This document shows positions 19,882 through 25,198 of a DNA stretch of 25,198 bases, in pieces. The translations under genes and the position numbers were made by a program. The stretch's first letter is position 1. Every line of letters begins with the position of its first letter. The stretch lies in the IMG/VR virus record IMGVR_UViG_3300004806_000091, positions 1 to 25,198 of that record; one strand, given 5' to 3'. Source of the DNA: a virus. Under the pieces are notes generated by a model. The model made no database searches. It was not told where the DNA came from and saw only the letters and a program-made list of their open reading frames with translations.

Positions 19882-20373
19882 ATGACAATCATCGGTATCG
19901 ACAATGGAACATCAGGTAGCTTTGCCATCATTGGCCCCAATGGGGTCATATTTGATGAGATGCCTGTTAAGGATAGCTTACTCGGCAAAGCTGGTAAGCA
20001 CATCAAACGTATCGATGTACCCAAGTTCATGGACATATTGGCACATAACAAGGAAAAGGACATCTTTGCTTATGTGGAGCGACCATTCACTGGTCAGTTC
20101 CTTAATGCCGTATTGCCAGCACAAAGGTCATTTGAAGCCGTTTTAATAGCCCTAGAACTGCTTAGGATTGGTTATGAGGTAGTTGATAGCAAAACGTGGC
20201 AAGTGCCCGTCCTTGGCCAAATAAAGGGGTCTAGTGAGCTAAAGAAAGCCAGCATGCTACGTGGGTGTCAGATGTACCCCAAGCTAACCAGTGCTATCAA
20301 GGCACATGGTGATGCTGATGGCTTACTCATTGCACACCATTATTGGCATAATAGGCCACAAGTGATACAATAG
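19882..20373 (+). CDS. RuvC-like Holliday junction resolvase
   Basis: 163 residues from the ATG at 19882. RNase H-fold resolvase pattern: IIGIDNGTSGSFAII (Asp7), YVERPF (Glu66) and HGDADGLLIAHHYW (Asp144/Asp146), the spacing expected for RuvC family members. It should cleave four-way or branched DNA, so that recombination or replication intermediates can be packaged by TerL. A longer frame from 19795 adds 29 residues that do not resemble the family and overlap the 42-residue gene. Last but one gene of the rightward operon. Confidence 0.86.
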   Translation: MTIIGIDNGTSGSFAIIGPNGVIFDEMPVKDSLLGKAGKHIKRIDVPKFMDILAHNKEKDIFAYVERPFTGQFLNAVLPAQRSFEAVLIALELLRIGYEVVDSKTWQVPVLGQIKGSSELKKASMLRGCQMYPKLTSAIKAHGDADGLLIAHHYWHNRPQVIQ

Positions 20374-20377
20374 ATGC

Positions 20378-20635
20378 ATGGAATACCATGGACAACACTT
20401 TTCAGGCGTTAATAAGCCAACACGTACCCCAGAAGGACCAAAGAAATTCAAGGTACTAGCTAGCTTTAATGGACAAAAGAAGATTGTACGCTTTGGTGAT
20501 CCACATCTGTCAATCAAGTCACATATACCTGAACGCAAGAAGAGCTACTGTGCCAGATCATCAGGTCAAGGTAACACAAAAAACAAGTTATCAGCCAATT
20601 ATTGGTCCAGAAAGCAGTGGCACTGTGGCCAATAA
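20378..20635 (+). CDS. Small basic phage protein, FGDPxxSIK...YWSxKxW family
   Basis: 85 residues. The pattern KKFKVLASFNGQKKIVRFGD, PHLSIKSHIPERKKSYCARS, then KLSANYWSRKQW, is that of a family seen in many aquatic phages and some large viruses (FGDP or FG-x2-G ... R(R/K)KS-x-x-AR ... YWS-x-K-x-W, DUF5754-like). Function unknown; strongly basic, so binding to DNA or RNA is likely. Starts four bases after the resolvase stop and is the last gene of the operon. Confidence 0.78.
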   Translation: MEYHGQHFSGVNKPTRTPEGPKKFKVLASFNGQKKIVRFGDPHLSIKSHIPERKKSYCARSSGQGNTKNKLSANYWSRKQWHCGQ

Positions 20636-20641
20636 ATGTGC

Positions 20642-20671
20642 TTGACACATTATAATAAAGTCTGCCATAAT
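20642..20671 (+). promoter_or_regulatory. Sigma70-like promoter facing a gene-free spacer
   Basis: TTGACA (20642-20647), an 18-base spacer, then CATAAT (20666-20671); a TATAAT (20651-20656) also lies inside. No ORF follows on the plus strand before the convergent exonuclease gene. Confidence 0.5.
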
Positions 20672-20752
20672 AAGGCCAGCGTAGAATAAAACTGTACTAT
20701 TGGTGCAGTATTAACTCATAGTTTGGCCAAATTATGGGAGACACTCTAACAG

Positions 20753-20785
20753 AATAACCTCTTACTTGAACGGTAGGGGGTTATT
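20753..20785. terminator. Hairpin between convergent operons
   Basis: AATAACC / GGTTATT stem (7 bp) with a 19-base loop; plus-strand sequence continues ACTTT, minus-strand TCTG. A weak, possibly bidirectional terminator at the end of the replication operon and of the leftward late genes. It touches the stop codon of the exonuclease gene. Confidence 0.45.
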
Positions 20786-21593
20786 ACTTTATCAGAGGTT
20801 TTGACTTCTTGTCAAACATTGCTTCCTGATAATCTTTAAATACTGTGGCTGTTATGCTGTAAAGCCCACCACACTTGTTACACTTCATTTGATGCACCTT
20901 GTTACCAGCTGCTGTTAAGCGTGTTAAGTTACAATGCACCTCTTCGCTAGCACACTTGGCACATGACCATTTGTCACGTCCAGCAACAGCACCAGCATGG
21001 GTCTTATGAGTCACATGTTCAGCAATGCGGTTGTATACCTTTTCAAGTAGCACAACATCATACTTACAGTACTTGACCATCTCATCAAGTGCATCTTTGT
21101 CCTTCTCAAGTATGATGCTCTTCCACAAACCATATGTGGTATGTATCTTGGCGCCAATGTCTAGGAACTTGGCCAAGTAGTCCAATCTGTTACTATTGAA
21201 GTTAAAGTGCCGTCTAGCTAGTTGCAGTGTATCAATTGTCTTATATGTGGGATACGTAGGTATCTTGTGCTTGATACAACGAGTTCTGATCCATGGTAGG
21301 TCGAACTTATCACCATTATGTGCCACTAGCTCATCAGCTGTGTTGGCGATTTCCATGAAGCTAGCCAACATGTGTGTATCATCTTGGTTCTTGTCCCAGC
21401 GTAAGCAGTGTGCATCTTTTTCACCTTCCCACTTGTAACCGATACAAATGATCGCACGTTCCTTTAATATATTATCATGATCAATATTGATTTTATAACC
21501 AATACGCCATGAAAGTACTACGTTTGGAGACGTTTCAATATCCCAGAATAGCCTTCTAATCTTCTTAATTGGCTTCAGGGATTTTGTTACCAT
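20784..21593 (-). CDS. DEDDy 3'-5' exonuclease with C-terminal zinc ribbon
   Basis: 269 residues. The DnaQ-like fold is seen in RLFWDIETSP (Asp18, Glu20), AHNGDKFDLPW (Asp95/Asp98) and YCKYDV (Tyr175, Asp179), the DEDDy arrangement; it resembles YprB-type RNase H-like domains rather than a polymerase-bound proofreading domain. The C-terminal 60 residues carry CAKC (211-214) and CNKC (238-241), a zinc ribbon. It would digest single-stranded DNA or RNA 3'-5' with the ribbon guiding the nucleic acid. It is a separate leftward gene facing the replication operon, and its biological substrate is unknown. Confidence 0.86.
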   Translation of the reverse strand: MVTKSLKPIKKIRRLFWDIETSPNVVLSWRIGYKINIDHDNILKERAIICIGYKWEGEKDAHCLRWDKNQDDTHMLASFMEIANTADELVAHNGDKFDLPWIRTRCIKHKIPTYPTYKTIDTLQLARRHFNFNSNRLDYLAKFLDIGAKIHTTYGLWKSIILEKDKDALDEMVKYCKYDVVLLEKVYNRIAEHVTHKTHAGAVAGRDKWSCAKCASEEVHCNLTRLTAAGNKVHQMKCNKCGGLYSITATVFKDYQEAMFDKKSKPLIK

Positions 21594-21631
21594 GAAGATC
21601 GTATTAACAGAAACATTACGTTTGTCTAGTC

Positions 21632-21847
21632 TTATTTATAAAATAATACATGCCATAAAATCGATGCCACTACTGATATGGTTAATACAATGCCACGTTG
21701 CATCCATTTATCATGTTCCAATTTTGTGACACGACCATTTGTCTTGTAAACTTGTGTCTTAATTTCACCAATGTCACATCTGATATCCTTTAACTCAGTT
21801 AGGATACGTGAAAACATTGCGTTGTCGGAATTAGGATCGTAGCTCAT
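21632..21847 (-). CDS. Tail-anchored coiled-coil membrane protein (XhlA-like)
   Basis: 71 residues: a helical, heptad-like region (ILTELKDIRCDIGEIKTQVY, TNGRVTKLEHDKWMQ) and then one C-terminal transmembrane helix (GIVLTISVVASILWHVLFYK). This topology matches small phage lysis/haemolysin-type proteins (XhlA-like) that work with a holin. The ATG overlaps the stop of the holin-like gene (ATGA). Confidence 0.7.
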   Translation of the reverse strand: MSYDPNSDNAMFSRILTELKDIRCDIGEIKTQVYKTNGRVTKLEHDKWMQRGIVLTISVVASILWHVLFYK

Positions 21848-22347
21848 GTTCCTGCTTTTGATTTGAAGCCATTCATAATGTTAGCTGACGCACGTGCACC
21901 GAAGTACCACGAAATCGCCATGGAAAAATCACAAACGATATTCTGCACAATGTACTGACGCATATCAGTTGTCGCATTGTCAGATAAATAGAAAGCAATG
22001 GTGCCACAACCAAGCAGGAACAAGCAGGTTGGTCGCACTAATGCCTTCACATCAAGTACCCATGAATCCTCTTTACCAGTGGCTTCATCAGCCTTCTGTG
22101 AGGCAGTAAAAGCATCAGCAGCACCTTGCTCAACCACTTTTGCTACTTCAGCCTTGGTTTGTTCAATAGCAGCAGCTGCTTCAGCTTGCTTTGCAGCCGT
22201 TTGCAGGGGCATCATTTTCAATTGAAAATCATGCTCCTGTTGCTGCTGTTTTAATGCCATAAAGGTGCTGGCAACATTGCCAACCACACCAATGATACCA
22301 CCAGTACCACCTGTCAAAGCTGATGCAAGTATACCAGTGATATCCAT
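21844..22347 (-). CDS. Holin-like membrane protein (GTA/3TM type)
   Basis: 167 residues. An N-terminal Gly-rich hydrophobic stretch (LASALTGGTGGIIGVVGNVA), a long Gln/Ala/Lys coiled-coil-like middle (QQQQEHDFQLK, AEAAAAIEQTKAEV), then RPTCLFLLGCGTIAFYL as a membrane helix and a final segment ISWYFGARASANIM. The ordering, including RP before the helix and YFG-x-R at the end, resembles the 3TM holin family used by phages and gene-transfer agents. It probably makes the lesion that releases endolysin. It lies with three other small membrane proteins. Confidence 0.68.
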   Translation of the reverse strand: MDITGILASALTGGTGGIIGVVGNVASTFMALKQQQQEHDFQLKMMPLQTAAKQAEAAAAIEQTKAEVAKVVEQGAADAFTASQKADEATGKEDSWVLDVKALVRPTCLFLLGCGTIAFYLSDNATTDMRQYIVQNIVCDFSMAISWYFGARASANIMNGFKSKAGT

Positions 22348-22351
22348 AGTC

Positions 22352-22492
22352 TTACTTTACCGCATTAGTAATGTCATTAGCTGCTGACTTAACGGCAGTA
22401 GCTGTGTCATTGATCTTCTTGCCATTCTTGAGTGCAACAAGCACACCAACAAGGAATACTGTAACAACTGCTAATATAATTGCGATAATCAT
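22352..22492 (-). CDS. 46-residue membrane protein
   Basis: Reads MIIAIILAVVTVFLVGVLVA and continues LKNGKKINDTATAVKSAAND. One N-terminal membrane helix is followed by a polar Ala/Lys/Asp helix. It sits in the 207-base gap between the two holin-like genes, its stop four bases before the next ATG. The topology suits a small holin or holin regulator. It could be mistaken for a non-coding gap. Confidence 0.6.
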   Translation of the reverse strand: MIIAIILAVVTVFLVGVLVALKNGKKINDTATAVKSAANDITNAVK

Positions 22493-22554
22493 AATGATAG
22501 AATAATAAGATTTGCTAATTGGCGCAAGTGTAGTGCCTATTATTAGATAAGTTG

Positions 22555-22791
22555 TTACTTTTTAGATGATTCCTGTGTCGCTTTAAAACCAGCATAACCA
22601 AGAATAATACCATTAGCTGTGCCAATATACAGTGGTACTGTGGCATCAATACCAACAAAGGTTAGTTTATTGAGACAAATAATAGCCCATACGATCAATG
22701 GTACTAGCACCAATATTGGGACACATAGTGATACAAGTAACCTTGTGTGACTTGGTTTGCCTGTGCTGTCGGTGAGAAATGATGAATTCAT
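22555..22791 (-). CDS. Small two-helix membrane protein (holin-like)
   Basis: 78 residues. MNSSFLTDSTGKPSHTRLLV is followed by two hydrophobic helices (about 19-40 and 50-70) separated by a short polar loop with FVGIDATVPLY, and a basic-polar C-terminus (TQESSKK). The DSTGKPSxTRL start and two-helix layout are typical of small phage proteins annotated as holins. Starts in an ATGA overlap with the upstream gene. Confidence 0.68.
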   Translation of the reverse strand: MNSSFLTDSTGKPSHTRLLVSLCVPILVLVPLIVWAIICLNKLTFVGIDATVPLYIGTANGIILGYAGFKATQESSKK

Positions 22792-23399
22792 TGTATTAAT
22801 TTTGTATCACTATTAGCTAATTTAAGAATATCTGCGTCATTACCTGTACCACCTTCTAAAAGTATAGTTTCTTTTGGCACCAATCCCACTTGTTTAAGCA
22901 TTTCCAATGTTTGTGGGTTACTCATAGCATTAAGAAGCTTTGCTGGGCTTGGTCTACCATTAGCAATGATCTCAGATTGCAATTCTCTGCCAACAGTTAC
23001 TGTGAATTCAAGATTAGCATTAGCCTCAAACATTTGATCATCAGTATAACCAGCTATGCGTGTTGGTTCACAGATAATATAAAGCTCTTGTATAAGATTT
23101 TCTAGTATCTTTATTTCCGCACGATTAAGATCAAATGCGTGTCTTTGATCCTCTAAATGCGATTCTAATTCAATAATTTCTGCTTTTAAATTAAGCAATT
23201 TGTGTTTTGGAGCAGATGAAGCTACTAGATCATTATATTCCTCAAGCTTTGCTTGATATTTCAATTCAGCACACTCTTCTAATGCTGCTGCACGTTTGCG
23301 CCCAACTAAAAAACCTTTTAAGGTTTTAAGCTTTTCCCAAGGAGTAGAACCAATAACTTGGTATCTATAATTGAATTCTGAATTTAAATTAGAAGCCAT
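22788..23399 (-). CDS. Tail-associated coiled-coil protein (hypothetical)
   Basis: 203 residues from the ATG at 23399 (longer frame to 23486 overlaps the propeller gene and is less likely). Reads MASNLNSEFNYRYQVIGSTP, WEKLKTLKGFLVGRKRAAAL, long helices EECAELKYQAKLEEYNDL and LLNLKAEIIELESHLEDQ, then CEPTRIAGYTDDQMFEANAN, and NGRPSPAKLLNAMSNPQTLE. I recognise this set from phage genomes, where it lies between tail-fibre and lysis genes; no function is established. A structural or tail-fibre assembly role is plausible. The coiled-coil centre suggests oligomerisation. Confidence 0.75.
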   Translation of the reverse strand: MASNLNSEFNYRYQVIGSTPWEKLKTLKGFLVGRKRAAALEECAELKYQAKLEEYNDLVASSAPKHKLLNLKAEIIELESHLEDQRHAFDLNRAEIKILENLIQELYIICEPTRIAGYTDDQMFEANANLEFTVTVGRELQSEIIANGRPSPAKLLNAMSNPQTLEMLKQVGLVPKETILLEGGTGNDADILKLANSDTKLIQ

Positions 23400-23409
23400 A
23401 TAAACAATA

Positions 23410-24417
23410 TTAAGACAAAGAATATCCTGCTGCTGCAAGATTATATCTAAATGTTGCAACAACATTTGCTGTCTGAGTAAAAACACCTGTATTACTTACA
23501 GTAGTACTTATATTATTATTTCCACTAGCAACAGTGCCAAAAGCTATCATTGCTTTATCTACTCCATATGAACAAGCAGAAGCAGCAGTTATATTTGTAC
23601 CTGTAACATTAGTGTTAGATGCAAGAATACCGACATTGCTAATTAAATTTATGTAGGTAGTATAACTACCAGTGCTATTACCACCATAAACAACAAAAGC
23701 TTTATCTAAACTATAAGTAGCAGCAGATGGTGAATTTCTTGCAGTTCCTATACCTGAAACATCTGATGCAACTACTCCAGTATTACTAACCAAATTAGTT
23801 ATAGTTGTTACACTTGACCCAGTTGTAGTAGTTTGTCCAAAAAGAAAAATAGCTTTATCAAATCCATATCCAGTTGCAGTTAATAATTCTCTAGCAGTAC
23901 CAACACCTGCAGTATCACCTGCGACAACCCCAGTATTGCTAACTAAGTTGGTTAATGAATACATAGTGCTTGAAGTATCATTACCGTAACCAAAAATAGC
24001 TTTATCAATACCATATCCTGCTGCTGCAAGTCTTTTTCTAATAGTACCGACACCAGTTGTATCTGATGCAACAACACCAGTATTACTAACTAAATTAGAT
24101 ATAGATACTGTAGTAGTACTATTACCATAAGCAAATATAGCTCTATCTGTACCATAAGATGCAGCAGCTAATGCTGCTCTAGCAGTTCCTACACCAGCAG
24201 TATCTGTCGCTATTACACCACTATTACTAAGAAGATTTGTAATATTTTGCACTGTGCCATTAGTACCAAATCCAAATATACCTTTTTGTGTTTTTTTATT
24301 GTACCAAAAAGAAAAAGGCATAGATCCAAAATTGGCATTAACTTTATCGGTTAATAAACTATAACCTAAAAAAGCTAATGCTGATTTAATTATAAAATCT
24401 TTACGATTATATTTCAT
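23410..24417 (-). CDS. Tail-fibre/receptor protein with six propeller-like repeats
   Basis: 335 residues. After an N-terminal segment (about 43 residues, with hydrophobic FIIKSALAFLGYSLL) come six tandem repeats of about 47-51 residues. The consensus is DKAIFGYG, then a variable Thr/Ser loop, then TNLVSNTGVVASDT, GVGTAR, and LAAAGYG. Repeats 1-4 are the most alike; 5 and 6 have diverged (loss of GTAR and Asp). This is a kelch/beta-propeller-like repeat known from phage tail fibres and adhesins, so binding to the host surface is the likely role. The loops between DKAIFGYG and NL differ in length and sequence, as receptor-contact loops would. It lies four bases downstream of the fibre gene to its right. 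Confidence 0.82.
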   Translation of the reverse strand: MKYNRKDFIIKSALAFLGYSLLTDKVNANFGSMPFSFWYNKKTQKGIFGFGTNGTVQNITNLLSNSGVIATDTAGVGTARAALAAASYGTDRAIFAYGNSTTTVSISNLVSNTGVVASDTTGVGTIRKRLAAAGYGIDKAIFGYGNDTSSTMYSLTNLVSNTGVVAGDTAGVGTARELLTATGYGFDKAIFLFGQTTTTGSSVTTITNLVSNTGVVASDVSGIGTARNSPSAATYSLDKAFVVYGGNSTGSYTTYINLISNVGILASNTNVTGTNITAASACSYGVDKAMIAFGTVASGNNNISTTVSNTGVFTQTANVVATFRYNLAAAGYSLS

Positions 24418-24420
24418 TTA

Positions 24421-25198
24421 TTAAAAGTTTTGTACATATGAACCATAATAATAACCTGCGGTTGCATTATAATAAATAGTATAAATATCTGTTTTACCTA
24501 AAGTAGCAGTTTGAGTTGGAGCAGTACCACCAGACCATTTTATGAAAGGCCAAGTGACTGTTGTTACCGTACCAAATCCTACTTGATGTATTGCGATTGT
24601 GATAACTTGTCCATCTTGTGCATTGCTAAAACTAATAGTAGAAGGAGTACCAGATGTTAAAAATAAATCAAATGAGTTTGATAATGCCCAATTAACTGTT
24701 ACAGATGAACCACTTGTTAAACTAATTGTGGCAGGGGTTAAATTTTGATTAGCAGCAGCAGCCGTTGTAGCTCCAGTACCACCATTTGCAACTGCTACAG
24801 TTCCAGTAACATTACCTGCAGTACCTGTAATAGAACCGCTTGGGACAACATAATCTGTACCAGCAGTAGCTGCGGTAAATGCCGAAGTTCCATTGCCTTT
24901 TAAAATACCTGTTAAGGTAGTAGCACCTGTACCGCCATTACCAACAGGCAACGTACCAGATACTTGTGATGTTAAACTTACACCAGATAGCGTACCACCT
25001 AAAGTAATAGTACCACTAGTTGTAATTGTACCACCTGTTAAAGTAATGCCGTTTACTGAACCAGATGTAGCAACGCTTGTTACTGTACCACCTGTGCCAG
25101 TAGCATTAATTGTAACTGAACCAGTAGAGCTATTAACAGTAACACCTGTACCAGCGATTACGCTTGTAACACCAGCATTACTTAAAGTTGTCGTACCG
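24421..25198 (-). CDS. Tail fibre protein with GNGGTGATT repeats (5' end outside window)
   Basis: The frame is open from the right edge of the window to the stop at 24421, about 258 codons, so the N-terminus is missing; an internal TTG at 24951 is not the real start. The sequence is Gly/Thr/Ser/Val-rich and beta-helical in character, with VGNGGTGATTLTG and VANGGTGATTAAAA motifs that occur in many phage fibres, then a C-terminal beta domain (SFSNAQDGQVITIAIHQVGF, TDIYTIYYNATAGYYYG). It should be a trimeric tail fibre or spike shaft with a tip domain. It is adjacent to the propeller gene and probably works with it in host recognition. Confidence 0.88.
   Translation of the reverse strand, partial: GTTTLSNAGVTSVIAGTGVTVNSSTGSVTINATGTGGTVTSVATSGSVNGITLTGGTITTSGTITLGGTLSGVSLTSQVSGTLPVGNGGTGATTLTGILKGNGTSAFTAATAGTDYVVPSGSITGTAGNVTGTVAVANGGTGATTAAAANQNLTPATISLTSGSSVTVNWALSNSFDLFLTSGTPSTISFSNAQDGQVITIAIHQVGFGTVTTVTWPFIKWSGGTAPTQTATLGKTDIYTIYYNATAGYYYGSYVQNF

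Overview
The window is a stretch of a tailed double-stranded DNA phage genome (Caudoviricetes). It carries a large terminase, tail-fibre genes, a holin/lysozyme set, a primase-helicase, an SSB-like protein, a RuvC-like resolvase and many tiny overlapping ORFs. No integrase, repressor/excision pair, tRNA, rRNA or host gene is visible, so nothing points to lysogeny. The genome is AT-rich. A few promoters look like ordinary bacterial sigma70 sites, but strong Shine-Dalgarno sequences are rare. The host cannot be named. The style of several small proteins resembles phages of aquatic bacteria; that is inference.

Layout. (1) 1-4375, leftward: packaging module with HTH protein, putative small terminase, zinc-ribbon protein, TerL, a Cys-cluster protein and a partial small basic protein. 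(2) 4473-6526: single genes on alternating strands (HTH protein, His-rich protein, SprT-like metalloprotein, 29-residue membrane peptide). They surround about 0.8 kb of non-coding DNA with iteron-like repeats, inverted repeats and two G-rich blocks. (3) 6667-8875, rightward: five genes in two small units, each ending in a clear terminator, flanked by two arrays of ATTGG repeats. (4) 8928-9810: non-coding; repeat array followed by a hairpin-rich stretch. (5) 14591-9811, leftward: a compact operon of about nineteen mostly tiny genes, joined by ATGA overlaps or a recurring TAACATG junction. It includes a TET-associated-type glycosyltransferase, an HNH nuclease and a DUF6378-like protein, and ends at a hairpin near 9611-9642. 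(6) 14687-20635, rightward: DNA replication/recombination operon (SSB-like, PD-(D/E)XK nuclease, primase-helicase, SWIM protein, lysozyme-like protein, zinc ribbon, RuvC-like resolvase). (7) 20784-25198, leftward: DEDDy exonuclease with zinc ribbon, a cluster of small membrane proteins that is probably the lysis module, and tail-fibre genes, one with six beta-propeller-like repeats.

The operons look like a division of labour: leftward late genes for packaging, tail and lysis, and rightward genes for DNA processing. The leftward small-gene operon at 9.8-14.6 kb is probably early accessory functions. Regulation appears concentrated in the divergent spacer around 14.6 kb and in the non-coding blocks at 5.6-6.4, 7.2-7.7 and 8.9-9.8 kb. 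Several genes below 60 codons were found by reading the junctions by eye. Family names come from recognition of sequence patterns, not from a search.
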